Assembly: GCF_009834365.1 (NCBI RefSeq)
Contig: NZ_CP041348.1
Location: 1,302,501-1,366,500 of the forward strand
Length of the DNA stretch: 64,000 nucleotides
Direction: 5' to 3'
Origin: Komagataeibacter xylinus
Lineage (GTDB): Bacteria; Pseudomonadota; Alphaproteobacteria; Acetobacterales; Acetobacteraceae
Below are positions 48,301 to 57,800 of this stretch, one piece after another. The stretch's first letter is position 1. Each line of letters opens with the position of its first letter. The notes beneath the pieces are model-generated. The model worked only from the letters and a program-made list of their open reading frames with translations, was not told the DNA's origin and searched no databases. The position numbers and the translations under genes were made by a program.

Positions 48301-48852
48301 TTATGAAGGCGGACCGACGGAAAAATCCAGTACATAGGATGACTGGTCAGCCGAGCGCTGCTGCCTGATGATATGGATCGCCGGATCCTGCGGCATCAGG
48401 CAGTTCACAAGCCAGGCCGTTTCGGGGTCAGCGCCCCGGTTATGATAGAGCAGACGGTTGTTGCCCATGCACGGATCGCGCCGTAATTTCAACTGAAGGT
48501 CAATGATTCCGGTACCCGCCCGTATTTCGGAGAGGGAAGGAAAGGTCATCGCGTCCACAAGCAGGCGGCCGCGCCGTCCGTTGAGGGAAAGCGACAGGGT
48601 ACGTATGATGTGGGCTGCATAAGACTGCTGCTCGGCGGCAGACAGGCTGCCATCACCATTCCGATCCATCTGGCGGATGATGCCGGAGGCCACATCCACG
48701 CCGGGGGTAAGACGCAGGCGCAATGAAACATGGTCGCGTGCGAGGTTGAGGGTGGTTGCCTGCAGATATTCATCAAGCTGGTGCGCCGAGGCCGATGCGG
48801 TCAGGGCCAGCAGCACGATGACCATGAAAAGCGCGTGCCATGCCCTGTTCAT
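48301..48852 (-). CDS. exported EF-hand protein, resembling the N-domain of HupE/UreJ proteins
   Basis: The 183-residue protein has a signal peptide (ALFMVIVLLALTASASA) and a mature start HQLDEYLQATTLNL that resembles the periplasmic domain often joined to HupE/UreJ membrane proteins. A canonical EF-hand loop DRNGDGSLSAAE lies near residue 63-74, so calcium binding is likely. Two cysteines (MGNNR- and NCLMP- regions) may form a disulfide. It overlaps the DUF3500 gene by ATGA and stops nine bases before the IS1595 element; its end looks natural but may have been affected by it. Confidence 0.75.
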   Translation of the reverse strand: MNRAWHALFMVIVLLALTASASAHQLDEYLQATTLNLARDHVSLRLRLTPGVDVASGIIRQMDRNGDGSLSAAEQQSYAAHIIRTLSLSLNGRRGRLLVDAMTFPSLSEIRAGTGIIDLQLKLRRDPCMGNNRLLYHNRGADPETAWLVNCLMPQDPAIHIIRQQRSADQSSYVLDFSVGPPS

Positions 48853-50042
48853 GGAAGGGTAAACCGGCTGCCATAGCGATCGGTCGGATCCCGGTAGACC
48901 GTATGGACATGCAGCGTCGGGTCATCGCCAACCCCCTGGGGCGAAAACTCGATCAGCAGGCGCGGCCCCTGGATGCGGTAATAGGAAGACCCGTTACGCC
49001 CAGGCGCATGGGTGGTAGGGCCACTCCAGGCAAACCAGGTCTGATCCAGCCCCGCGCGGATTTCTTCCATGCGTGGGGCGGCATAGGCATCATTGATGAT
49101 CCCGGCCCATTCGGTAATGATGTCGATCAACGCCTGTTTCTGCGCCGCGGTCAGCGCGTCTCCCCTGATGCCTTCGGGCACGAGGGTTTCACCGTCATGG
49201 CCTGGTCCCTGCACAAGGTCCTTGACCGCATAGGGTAGGATGGCCTGACCGCGTTGCGCGGTATCGAGCAAATCCAGCAGGGCAAACGCCTTGTCATTTT
49301 CGCCTGCCAGTACGCGCACGGTTTTTCCATCACGCTGGTACAGGGCGGGTTGCGCGCCCGTCAGGGTCGGGGTCATCACGCCGTGCGGGCCGTCAATCAC
49401 GATATTCAGGCCCAGGTGATGACCACCGAACTGCACCATCCATGGCGCTGTTGCGGAAGGTTCGCCAAAAATCGCAAGGGTATAGACCGCCTCGCCCGAG
49501 GCGAACGGCGTGCCACTATCGGCAAGGGCCTGGTCGGAACCCATGATGTCGCGCACCTTCTGGTAGCCCTGTGCGCTCAGCAGGGCCTGGAGCAGGTGCA
49601 GGGCGGCGGTATGCTGCGCGGGTGTCAGCCGTCCCATCTGCAAACCGGGGCGCGGCACGTCACTGACGGGATAGTTGGACCACACCGCCGTGCCGTAGCG
49701 CTCGCCCACAAAGCCCCCCGGTGGCCCCATGCCCGGCCCGCGTTCCATCGGTGCGGTGGCCTGGGCATCGGTCACGGGCAATGCGGGCTGGTCCGGCGCA
49801 CTCCTGCGGAAGCGGGCGAGCGTGCCGGATTTCTGTGCGACAAAGGGAAACTGGATTGCAGCGCGGTCGTGGACATTGAAGCGGGCGAGAAAGGAGCGGG
49901 CGGCGATCACGGCCGCACGCGTCTGGCTGGTGGGTGCGTCCCCTGCTGTTGCCAGGGCGGACGAAGGGGACGGTGCACCATGGGCAAAGGCGGGAAGAGT
50001 GGCCAGGAACAGGCAGCCGAGTATCCACAGTCCGTGCTTCAT
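48849..50042 (-). CDS. DUF3500 protein, exported
   Basis: The start ATG 50042 begins a clear signal peptide (KHGLWILGCLFLATLPAFAHG); the longer frame to 50096 is not supported. The 397-residue protein matches the DUF3500 type: QFGGHHLGLNIVIDGPHG and WAGIINDAYAAPRMEEIRAG, then ending with RIQGPRLLIEFSPQG and HVHTVYRDPTDRYG. The function is not known. It is co-transcribed with the EF-hand protein, a combination that I believe recurs in other bacteria. A glycine/proline-rich stretch (residues 95-110) may be a loop. Confidence 0.85.
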   Translation of the reverse strand: MKHGLWILGCLFLATLPAFAHGAPSPSSALATAGDAPTSQTRAAVIAARSFLARFNVHDRAAIQFPFVAQKSGTLARFRRSAPDQPALPVTDAQATAPMERGPGMGPPGGFVGERYGTAVWSNYPVSDVPRPGLQMGRLTPAQHTAALHLLQALLSAQGYQKVRDIMGSDQALADSGTPFASGEAVYTLAIFGEPSATAPWMVQFGGHHLGLNIVIDGPHGVMTPTLTGAQPALYQRDGKTVRVLAGENDKAFALLDLLDTAQRGQAILPYAVKDLVQGPGHDGETLVPEGIRGDALTAAQKQALIDIITEWAGIINDAYAAPRMEEIRAGLDQTWFAWSGPTTHAPGRNGSSYYRIQGPRLLIEFSPQGVGDDPTLHVHTVYRDPTDRYGSRFTLP

Positions 50043-50110
50043 TCCGTCATCACTTCGTCCCTGAAGGGCTGCCTGAATGGCCAGTCCGGCAAACATCCTG
50101 TCATCATAAG

Positions 50111-50145
50111 AAAGTTTTTGGTGAAGCTTTTTTCAAAAAAGCTTC
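50111..50145 (+). repeat. interspersed hairpin repeat, full copy
   Basis: AAAGTTTTTGGTGAAGCTTTTTTC continues into AAAAAAGCTTC, so GAAGCTTTTTT and AAAAAAGCTTC form a stem of about 11 bp. The unit recurs, with small changes, at 60060 and 60976. It lies between divergently read genes, so it is not simply a terminator here. Confidence 0.75.
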
Positions 50146-50326
50146 AGAAAGCCCCAGGCGCACGGGGCCGGGGCTGAAACGTGCCGCTGAATCCGGCGGG
50201 CATGCGCAACGGCATGCACAGGGGCCTGTGTGAAAACCACCGGGCATGTCCCTTCCGCAAATCGAAGTCATCGACTGCGGGAAATGGGGGTTGCCCGCCG
50301 CCTGCGTCTGAGGATCATGTGGCCGC

Positions 50327-51964
50327 ATGAACACTGTCGCTCCTGCACAGGCGGCGGGTGGGCCGGTTATCCATGCCGCGCCGCCACGGCCTTCCTATAT
50401 TCCGCCTTTTGGCCTGCGTACGGTCATTGGCTGTCTTGGCATGCTGCTGGCCGTGCATGTGGCGGGCTTTAACGAACATGTGACCGAGATCGGCCTGTCC
50501 GACATCCGGGGTGCGATGCATATCGGCCACGATGAGGGCACGTGGGTCATTGCCATCTACGAGGCATTCAACATCGCTGCCATGGCCTTCACGCCGTGGT
50601 TTTACATGACGTTCTCGATCTACCGCTTTTCCATTTTCATGACGGCGGCACTCGCCCTGTTTTCCATCCCTGCACCCTTCATGCCTGATGTGACATCGCT
50701 GTGCATCCTGCGGGCCTTCCAGGGGCTGGCGGGGGGATGCCTGCCGCCGGTGCTCATGACCGTCATGCTCAAATACCTCCCGCCCCAGATCCGCGTGTTC
50801 GGCATCGGGGGGTACGCCATGAGCGCCACATTCGGCCCCAATCTGGGCCTGCCGCTCGAGGCCTTCTGGTTTGAGCATGTCGGCTGGCACTGGCTGTACT
50901 GGGAGATCATTCCCACCGCCGCCCTGGCCATCGCCATGATGGCCTATGGCCTGCCGCGCGACCCGATGCATTTCGAGCGGTTCGAGAAATTCAACTGGCT
51001 TGGCATCCTTGTGGGGCTGCCAGCCATCTGCGCGCTGGTCATCGTGCTGTATCAGGGCGACCGGCTGGACTGGTTCCGTTCGCCCGTCATTACCGATCTT
51101 GCCTTCTGGGGTGGGGCGGCGTTCATCGTGTTCGTCATCAACGAGGCCTATCACCCCAGCCCGTATTTCAGGATCCAGTACTGGCGTTCGCGCAACATTC
51201 AGGCCTCGCTGCTGTCGCTGGTGGGCATTCTGGCCATCTGCTCCATCATGGGCAACATTCCGGCCACCTATCTTGAGGCCGTGCGTGGCTACCGGCCCAT
51301 TCAGGCGGCCCCGGTCTCGCTGGTGGTGGCACTGCCGCAACTGATCATGCTGCCGCTGATTGCGGCCATCTGCAACAGGCGCAAGGTGGACTGCCGCTTC
51401 GTGCTGGCAGGCGGCATGCTGTGCCTTGCCGCTGCCGCGTGGCTGGGCACATGGCTGACGGTGGACTGGGTGCGCGACAATTTCTACCTGATCCAGATCC
51501 TGCAGGTCTTTGGCCAGCCCATGACCGTCATCCCTACGCTCATGCTGGCCACCATGGCCATGGGACCAGCCGACGGCCCGTTCATTTCGGGCATGGTCAA
51601 CATGCTCAAGGGGCTGGCCAATGCCGTGGCCTTCGCCCTGTTCGGCGCACTGACCCGGCGGCGCGAGCAGTATCATTCCACCATGCTGCTTGACCACCAC
51701 GGCACGCATCAACTGGCCCTGCAGGGCATGGGCGATCCCATTAACGGCCAGCTTGCCGCCACCTCGCCCGATAGCGCCCATGTGGCCCGCAACACGCTGC
51801 AGGTCTTTCATACCTATGTGCATGAGCAGGCGCTCGTGCTGGCTCTGAACGATATCTACTACATCCTCATCTGGGTCTGCCTTGGCTACGCGGTCATGAA
51901 TCTCATCCTGCCGCACCGCGTCTATCCGCCGCAGGCCCCTTCACCCGATACTCCTGCCCGTTAA
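50327..51964 (+). CDS. MFS multidrug efflux permease, EmrB/DHA2 family
   Basis: The 545-residue inner-membrane protein has 14 hydrophobic segments. Family wording includes WVIAIYEAFNIAAMAF (loop after the second helix), LRAFQGLAGGCLPPVLMTVML, and the C-terminal HVARNTLQVFHTYVHEQALVLALNDIYYILI. It is followed by an HlyD-type adaptor and an outer-membrane factor, so the three genes encode a complete EmrAB-TolC-like proton-driven efflux pump. No regulator gene adjoins it. Substrates are probably hydrophobic toxins or acids. Confidence 0.93.
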   Translation: MNTVAPAQAAGGPVIHAAPPRPSYIPPFGLRTVIGCLGMLLAVHVAGFNEHVTEIGLSDIRGAMHIGHDEGTWVIAIYEAFNIAAMAFTPWFYMTFSIYRFSIFMTAALALFSIPAPFMPDVTSLCILRAFQGLAGGCLPPVLMTVMLKYLPPQIRVFGIGGYAMSATFGPNLGLPLEAFWFEHVGWHWLYWEIIPTAALAIAMMAYGLPRDPMHFERFEKFNWLGILVGLPAICALVIVLYQGDRLDWFRSPVITDLAFWGGAAFIVFVINEAYHPSPYFRIQYWRSRNIQASLLSLVGILAICSIMGNIPATYLEAVRGYRPIQAAPVSLVVALPQLIMLPLIAAICNRRKVDCRFVLAGGMLCLAAAAWLGTWLTVDWVRDNFYLIQILQVFGQPMTVIPTLMLATMAMGPADGPFISGMVNMLKGLANAVAFALFGALTRRREQYHSTMLLDHHGTHQLALQGMGDPINGQLAATSPDSAHVARNTLQVFHTYVHEQALVLALNDIYYILIWVCLGYAVMNLILPHRVYPPQAPSPDTPAR

Positions 51965-51980
51965 TCCGGAATTACTGATC

Positions 51981-53057
51981 ATGATTTACAAGAAACCGCT
52001 GCTTTACGCCGGCTGTGCCGCAGCCGTGCTGGCCCTTGTGGCATGGGGGGGCACGCGTCTGGTCAATGGTGATGGCATCAACCAGTACACCAACGATGCT
52101 TACGTTACGGCAGACTTCCCCACGGTGGCCCCCAAGGTTTCGGGCCGTATCGACCGGGTGATTGCGCAGGATAACGAGCAGGTGCATGCGGGCGAGGAAC
52201 TCGCCCATATCGAGGATGACGACTACCGCGCTGCCCTTGAGGTGGCACGCGGCAACAGGCAGGCGGCGCAGGGTGATGTTGCCAATCTTGAGGCTGAAAT
52301 CGCGCGTCAGGATTCCGTCATCGCACAGGCGCACGCCGCCGTGCTGGCCGATCAGGCGGACCTGATGTTCGCGCGCCAGAATGCCACGCGGTACCGCAAC
52401 CTGTCCTCCGGCGGGGCGGGCACGATCGAGCAGAAACAGCATTCCGAGGCGCAGGAGAAGGAAGCCGAGGCCGCCATCGCCCGCGACCAGGCCGGGGTGG
52501 ATGCCGCCACGCGCCAGGTAGCGGTGCTGCAGGGCCAGCTTGAACGTGCGCGCGGCGTGCTGGTGCGCACGCAGGGTGACGAGAAGCAGGCCGAACTCAA
52601 CCTGTCCTACTGCACCATTCCCGCACCGATGGATGGCGTGGTGGGTGAACGTGGCGTGCGTGTGGGTAATTACGTACATCCGGGCACGGGCATATTGGCT
52701 GTAGTACCCGTACACGCGGCCTATGTGCTGGCCAATTTTCAGGAAACGCAGCTGACAAAGGTGCAGACCGGACAGCGCGCGACCATCTGGGTTGATACCT
52801 TTCCCGGTCACCCGCTCAAGGCGCATGTTGACTCATTGGCCCCCGCTACCGGCGTGGCGTTTGCGCCCATCCAGCCCGATAACGCGACCGGCAACTTCAC
52901 CAAGGTGGTGCAGCGCATTCCGGTCAAGCTGACATTCGACCCTGACCAGCCCTTGGCCGACAAGGTACGCGTTGGCATGTCGGTCGAGGCGAATATCGAT
53001 ACATCTTCCGCGCCTGAAGGCCCGCATGCCAATGATGCCCGTTATGTCTGGCAGTAA
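51981..53057 (+). CDS. membrane fusion protein, HlyD/EmrA family
   Basis: A 358-residue periplasmic adaptor with one N-terminal membrane anchor (LLYAGCAAAVLALVAWGG). The lipoyl halves are recognisable: VAPKVSGRIDRVIAQDNEQVHAGEELAHIEDDDY, and later LNLSYCTIPAPMDGVVGERGVRVGNYVHPGTGIL. A helical hairpin (about 75-190) lies between them. It links the EmrB-type permease to the outer-membrane factor that begins four bases later. Confidence 0.94.
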   Translation: MIYKKPLLYAGCAAAVLALVAWGGTRLVNGDGINQYTNDAYVTADFPTVAPKVSGRIDRVIAQDNEQVHAGEELAHIEDDDYRAALEVARGNRQAAQGDVANLEAEIARQDSVIAQAHAAVLADQADLMFARQNATRYRNLSSGGAGTIEQKQHSEAQEKEAEAAIARDQAGVDAATRQVAVLQGQLERARGVLVRTQGDEKQAELNLSYCTIPAPMDGVVGERGVRVGNYVHPGTGILAVVPVHAAYVLANFQETQLTKVQTGQRATIWVDTFPGHPLKAHVDSLAPATGVAFAPIQPDNATGNFTKVVQRIPVKLTFDPDQPLADKVRVGMSVEANIDTSSAPEGPHANDARYVWQ

Positions 53058-53061
53058 GGCC

Positions 53062-54588
53062 ATGAAGCGTATTCTTCTAGCGGGATTTTCGGTTGTGGTG
53101 CTGGCGGGCTGCACGGTCGGCCCCAACTACCACAAGCCGCAGGTCAAGGCGCCCGCGCAGTGGCGTACCACCCAGCCACCGGCGGAAAGTCAGGTCACCA
53201 TGGCCACGACCGACCCGCACTGGTGGACGCTGTTCAACGACCCCATCCTGACCCGGCTGGAAAACGAGGTGGCCAGCGCCAACCTTGACCTCAAGGCGGC
53301 CAGCCTGCGGCTGATGCAGAGTGTTGCCGAGCGGCGCATTGCCAGCGCAGCCCAGTTGCCGCATGCCGAAGCCAATGCCTCCTACGGGCGCGAGCGGGCC
53401 TCCACCAACGGCGTGCTCGGGCTGCTGGGCACCATGGAGCGCGAGGGCACGGGCTCGGTGGCCTCGGGCACGCAGGGTTTTGGCCCCACGGCGCTGCCGG
53501 GTAGTGTGGGCAACCCATCTTTCAACCTGCCGCAATATGGCATGAACGCCTCGTGGGAGGTTGACCTGTGGGGGCATGTGCGCCGGCAGGTGGAAGCCGC
53601 CACCGCCGCCATGCACGCTACCGAGGAAATGCGGCGCGACACGCTTGTATCGCTCATGGCCGAGACCGCGCAGGACTATATCGACCTGCGCGCTACACAG
53701 GTGCAGCTTGGCATTCTGGAACACAACATCGCAGTGGCCGAAAATAGTGTGCGGCTGACCACCCTGCGCTTTGAGCAAGGCGCTGCGACCCGGCTGGACG
53801 TGGCGGAGGCCACCGGGCAACTCCATACCTTCACATCCCGTCTCGCCCCGCTCAGGGCGCAGGTCACGCACCGGCTCAATGCGCTGAGCTTTCTCGTGGC
53901 GCGTGAACCCGGCGCGCTTGATGCCGAACTCGGGCCGCCGGGCATCATTCCCGTCGTGCCGTCCACCATTCCCGTGGGCCTGCCCTCCCAGCTTGCCGAG
54001 CGCAGGCCCGATATCCGCATGGCCGCCGACCGGCTGCATGCGGCAACGGCCAGCATCGGGGTGGCGATTGCCGATTTCTTCCCCCGCGTCACGCTTTCGG
54101 GCAGCCTCGACGTGCAGGCGCTGCAGTTCAGCGGGCTGGGGTCATGGGCCTCGCGGCAGTATGGTTTTGGCCCCACCGCAACACTGCCTATCTTTGAGGG
54201 TGGCCGCCTGACCGGGCAATTGCACCTGCGCCGCGCCCAGCAGAAGGAGGCGGCCACCATGTTCCAGCGCACCGTGCTCAAGGCGTGGCAGGAGATTGAT
54301 GATGCCATGGCCGACTTCACCGCAGCGCAGCGCCGCCGCGATGAACTGACTGAAGCCGTGCATGAGAACGAGATTGCGGTGGACACTGCCAAGGCGCAGT
54401 ACGTGCAGGGATCATCCGACTTCCTCAATGTGCTGACATTGCAGAACGCGCTCCTGTCCTCACAGAGTGCTGAGGCGGATGCCACCGCTCATGTGGCGCT
54501 GTCGGTGACCAATCTCTACCGTGCGGTTGGCGGCGGGTGGGAGAGCCTCTACCCTGAAAAACAGAAGAAAACCCGCAAACATGCGTAA
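53062..54588 (+). CDS. outer-membrane efflux lipoprotein, NodT/OprM family
   Basis: The ATG 53062 gives a lipoprotein signal (ILLAGFSVVVLAGC; the Cys near residue 17 is the lipid site) and the OprM opening TVGPNYHKPQV. The 508-residue protein contains two outer-membrane-efflux repeats, with LNLP-type landmarks: DLKAASLRLMQSVAERRIA, GMNASWEVDLWGHVRRQVEAA and RRPDIRMAADRLHAATASIGVAIADFFP. It forms the trimeric exit duct of the pump. It ends nine bases before the pirin gene. Confidence 0.94.
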   Translation: MKRILLAGFSVVVLAGCTVGPNYHKPQVKAPAQWRTTQPPAESQVTMATTDPHWWTLFNDPILTRLENEVASANLDLKAASLRLMQSVAERRIASAAQLPHAEANASYGRERASTNGVLGLLGTMEREGTGSVASGTQGFGPTALPGSVGNPSFNLPQYGMNASWEVDLWGHVRRQVEAATAAMHATEEMRRDTLVSLMAETAQDYIDLRATQVQLGILEHNIAVAENSVRLTTLRFEQGAATRLDVAEATGQLHTFTSRLAPLRAQVTHRLNALSFLVAREPGALDAELGPPGIIPVVPSTIPVGLPSQLAERRPDIRMAADRLHAATASIGVAIADFFPRVTLSGSLDVQALQFSGLGSWASRQYGFGPTATLPIFEGGRLTGQLHLRRAQQKEAATMFQRTVLKAWQEIDDAMADFTAAQRRRDELTEAVHENEIAVDTAKAQYVQGSSDFLNVLTLQNALLSSQSAEADATAHVALSVTNLYRAVGGGWESLYPEKQKKTRKHA

Positions 54589-54597
54589 GGAGCGCTC

Positions 54598-55329
54598 ATG
54601 ATCACGATCCGGCATGCAGCCAGCCTTGGCACGGCCCATGATGGCGGGCAGGTGCTGCGCTGCCATTTCGCCTTTGCCGATTATGCCGATCCGGCGCATG
54701 GGCATGAGGGCCGCCTGCGCGCGGTCAATGCCTGCACGCTGCCTGCGGGCGAGACCTATCGCATCGGCCCGGAAGCGGCGGTGGATATCATGACATGGGT
54801 GGCCAAGGGCACACTGGCGACAGCTATGGACGGCTTTGCGCCCGATACACTCGGCACGGGCGGGTTGCACCTGGCCAGCACCGGCAGCGGTTGTGCACAA
54901 CTGGCATGGCGCGCGGGCGGCCAGGGGGCTAGCTTCATCCAGTTCTGGTTTCTCGCTGACACGCAGGGCATGACCCCTGTGCAGGAGATGCGCCCGGCCC
55001 TGCCGGAACGCGAAGATGGCGGCTTTCGTATCCTTGCCTCTGGTTTCCCCGAAGATGACCCCGAGGAAGGCGAAAGCGTGGAAGATGGCGCGCCCGTCAC
55101 CCTCGCCGCGCGTGCGCGGCTGCTGCATGCGGCCCTGCCGGGGGGTGAGGGGGCGGCTTACGGTACCGCGCCGGGGCGTGTGCTCTACCTGCTCGTAATA
55201 TCAGGTTCCGTGCGGATCGGCACGCAGGGGCTGTCGGCAGGTGATGCGGCGGCTATCAGCGGACTGTCCGACATCACGGTCATGGCCGATGAAGCCGCCG
55301 TGGTGCTGCTCGCGGATGTCGCGGCCTGA
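54598..55329 (+). CDS. pirin-family protein (YhhW-like bicupin)
   Basis: The start ATG 54598 has AAGGAG upstream. The 243-residue protein follows the pirin layout: HFAFADYADPAHGHEGRLRAVN near the N-terminus, QFWFLADTQGMTPVQEMR in the middle, and a second cupin at the C-terminus. Usual pirin metal-site histidines are only partly present: HGHEG is there, but the HxH of the next strand reads DIMTWVAKG. Quercetinase activity, known for YhhW, may therefore be lost. It probably belongs to the efflux operon. Confidence 0.8.
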   Translation: MITIRHAASLGTAHDGGQVLRCHFAFADYADPAHGHEGRLRAVNACTLPAGETYRIGPEAAVDIMTWVAKGTLATAMDGFAPDTLGTGGLHLASTGSGCAQLAWRAGGQGASFIQFWFLADTQGMTPVQEMRPALPEREDGGFRILASGFPEDDPEEGESVEDGAPVTLAARARLLHAALPGGEGAAYGTAPGRVLYLLVISGSVRIGTQGLSAGDAAAISGLSDITVMADEAAVVLLADVAA

Positions 55330-55499
55330 GGCCCGTTACCTGACTGGCGTTCACGGCGTGCGGGCCATTGTGTAATGGAAGTCCACATCCGCTTCATGAT
55401 AATTGGTTTTAAGGTGGGGGCTGGTTGGCAGGGCACGGTTCTGGCGGCTGTCTCGCAGGCGTTTGCATCCAGGTAATAAGAGCCGGTCGTTCTGGTCAA

Positions 55500-55700
55500 C
55501 CGGTAGCGTGTCACCACGCCATCCCTGTCACGCGGAATGCAGAACCACATGGCACTCCACGCCACGACCCCCACCGCGCAGATCAGCCAGAACGCCATGC
55601 GCCATGAGGTGAGTTGCGCCACCACGGTGCCCATCGGCACGCCAAGGATCATGGCCAGCATCAGGCTCCAGTAACCCGGCGCGAGCATTGCCCGCAATGA
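55500..55700 (-). pseudogene. MFS transporter fragment
   Basis: A minus-strand stretch reads MLAMILGVPMGTVVAQLTSW then RMAFWLICAVGVVAWSAMWF, clear major-facilitator wording of the helix 5-6 area. The open frame has no matching transporter before or after it. It is a remnant of a larger gene, joined to decayed protease DNA. Confidence 0.7.
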
Positions 55701-55859
55701 AGATGCCCATGATCTGCACCATCTCCTGCAGGGGGCCGGGATCGGCTGGTATGGATCTGCCTGTGATAGGCGATGCACAATTGCTCAGGATATCCGAAAA
55801 CATGAACATGGACCCGGTTTTGCGGCTGGGCAAAGGCTGGCCTCAGCTGCAGGATTTCC

Positions 55860-56630
55860 TGCACGCCATGGCCTTCCACCGGCATGAAAGCGGCTATGGA
55901 ACGATGAAAGAAGGTTACGGACTGTATGGTATTCTCGTCCGTATCCTGCCGCTCAAATACCTTGCGGATATCACAGGCGGAGATCTGTGTTGCAAAGGCA
56001 TGGCTGTGCAGGTTGGTGCCACCTCCCGTACCCTTGGCAATTCCGATGACCTGGTTGTGCCCGTTGAACAGCGTCGCGCCGGAGACGCCCGGCATCAGGG
56101 TGCCAGGGTCGGTAAACCACGCGTACATGATGCCTCCTGTAGAGCCGGGAGGCAATTTCTACCCCGCTGATCTGGTCATACGCGGGTGCGTGTGGCTGCA
56201 TGTCGAGCAGGACCGCGCTATCACCCGGCAGGTCGGGCACGCCGGAGCCAGACTCCTGCGCCAGACGGCGTTCTGACACGATGATGGCGGAGGTCTGCCA
56301 TGCTTCGCCCAGTTTGTGGCCAAACTGGCCAAGGACATAAATTCTGCCATGCATGCTGCCTTCAGCGTCTCGCGCTTGCCCTTGGGCACACGCTGCCCGT
56401 CAAAACACGAATGCTCCGCCACGATATCCGGCCCGCTCTGGTGCGGCATGTCCCTGTGGGAGATGGCAAACGGGCCAAGTTTGTGCGCAATGGTCACGGC
56501 CACGGAGTATGAGATGACGACAATCCAACGCAGCCAATGTCACCGTTCGCGTAAAAAGCGCCGGATCATGAGCCAGAAAAGGAATGGCGTGACGTGGCAG
56601 CAAGAAGACAGGCACCATGAGGGCCTTCAT
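55860..56630 (-). pseudogene. trypsin-like serine protease, frameshifted
   Basis: Pieces of one exported protease occur in successive order in different minus-strand frames. They are: a start with signal-like MKALMVPVFLLPRHA (ATG near 56630); KLGPFAISHRDMPHQSGPDIV (about 56480); GDSAVLLDMQPHAPAYDQISGVEIASRL (about 56200); and PGVSGATLFNGHNQVIGIAKG (about 56090), the region around the nucleophile serine. At least three frame changes separate them, so no full protein can be made. Confidence 0.75.
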
Positions 56631-56682
56631 ATCATGCGGGTGTGGTTCCGACCGCAAGGTATGATGTCGTGCCGCCTGCGGG

Positions 56683-57534
56683 TTATTCCCCCACAATCCA
56701 TTCCACGCTGCCTTCCGCCTGCCCATCACCCAGATAGGGGCACAGGGCGGCAAGAATGGCCTGCGCTTCGTCTTCGAAGCGGAAAGGCGGGTTGGCGATC
56801 AGCAGCCCGCTGCCATTGAGGCGGGTCGGGTCGAGCGGGGGGCGCAGGGTCAGTTCAACCGCCAGCAGCTTGCGCTGCCCCGCATCCTTCAGCCCATTCA
56901 TGAAGGCCCGCACCGGCGCACGGTGCTTGATGGGATACCACGCCGCCACGATTCCGGCCGGGAAACGCCTGCGCGCTGTCATGATGGCCCGCGCCAGACG
57001 GGCAAATTCATCCCGTTCTTCAAAAGGCGGGTCCATCAGCACCAGCCCGCGCTTTGCCTGCCGGGGCGGCAGCAGTGCGGTAATGGCCCCGTAGCCATCA
57101 CGCCCATGCACCGCTACCTGTGCGTTATGGCGGAACAGCCGCCGCAGGTCGTGCTGGTCCTCGGGGTGGTGTTCGCAACAGGTCAGCGTATCATCGGGGC
57201 GGAGCAGGCGGGCTATGATTTCGGGCGAGCCGGGATAGAACAACTGCCCCTCATGCGCGCGCATCACGTCGTGCACGATGTCCAGCCAGGGGCCGAGGCT
57301 GGCCTGTTGCGCAACGCTCAGCGGGGCCTCGAGCAGGCGGCCGATGCCCTCGCGCCACTCGCCCGTGGCTTGGGCCTGCGGGCCGGACAGGTCATACAGC
57401 CCGATGCCGGCATGCGTATCGAGTACGGAAAAAGCCGAGGGCTTGCGGCATAGCGCCTTGATCAGGGCCACAAGCAGGGCGTGTTTCATGACATCGGCAA
57501 AGTTGCCGGCATGATAGCTGTGTCTGTAATTCAA
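56683..57534 (-). CDS. rlmJ: 23S rRNA (adenine2030-N6)-methyltransferase RlmJ
   Basis: The 283-residue enzyme begins with the very conserved MNYRHSYHAGNFADVMKHALL and has a SAM-site stretch (SVLDTHAGIGLYDL) and the catalytic motif DPPFE in GLVLMDPPFEERDEF. It methylates A2030 of 23S rRNA in the cytoplasm. Length and motifs match the family fully. It lies as a single gene between the decayed protease and the small membrane-protein gene. Confidence 0.96.
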   Translation of the reverse strand: MNYRHSYHAGNFADVMKHALLVALIKALCRKPSAFSVLDTHAGIGLYDLSGPQAQATGEWREGIGRLLEAPLSVAQQASLGPWLDIVHDVMRAHEGQLFYPGSPEIIARLLRPDDTLTCCEHHPEDQHDLRRLFRHNAQVAVHGRDGYGAITALLPPRQAKRGLVLMDPPFEERDEFARLARAIMTARRRFPAGIVAAWYPIKHRAPVRAFMNGLKDAGQRKLLAVELTLRPPLDPTRLNGSGLLIANPPFRFEDEAQAILAALCPYLGDGQAEGSVEWIVGE

Positions 57535-57638
57535 GTCCGTCCTGCCAAAATGCGCTTACGGGCCCACTTCCCGCATGGCGGCAAGCGTTATCGTGCTTTT
57601 GGCATGGCTGTCCATCCCGGCCTGAGGCCCGGGGCTGT

Positions 57639-57800
57639 CTAACGCAGGAAGAAAGCCACCAGCGCCCACAGGGGCAGGGCCATCAGCAGGCTGAAAAAGA
57701 TGCCACTCGCAGCGGAATACCGGCGGTGGGCAGGGGCAGGCACTGGCTGGGCAGCAGGTTGGGAAACTGTCCGTGTCAGAGCGATACCATCAAACGACAT
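57639..57800 (-). CDS. small single-span membrane protein, 53 residues
   Basis: A short frame reads MSFDGIALTRTVSQPAAQPV, a proline/alanine-rich stretch, and then the hydrophobic segment SGIFFSLLMALPLWALVAFF ending in LR. One C-terminal membrane span is clear. No strong ribosome site precedes the ATG, only AAGG ten bases upstream. A hairpin (ATTGTGG/CCACAAT, 57849-57869) stands close upstream. I do not know its function; support comes from the composition of the frame. Confidence 0.55.
   Translation of the reverse strand: MSFDGIALTRTVSQPAAQPVPAPAHRRYSAASGIFFSLLMALPLWALVAFFLR

Noticed and set aside
50315..51916. 533-codon frame on the minus strand
   Set aside because: It is antisense to the EmrB-type permease, and its His/Gln/Arg-rich composition is that of a GC-rich shadow.
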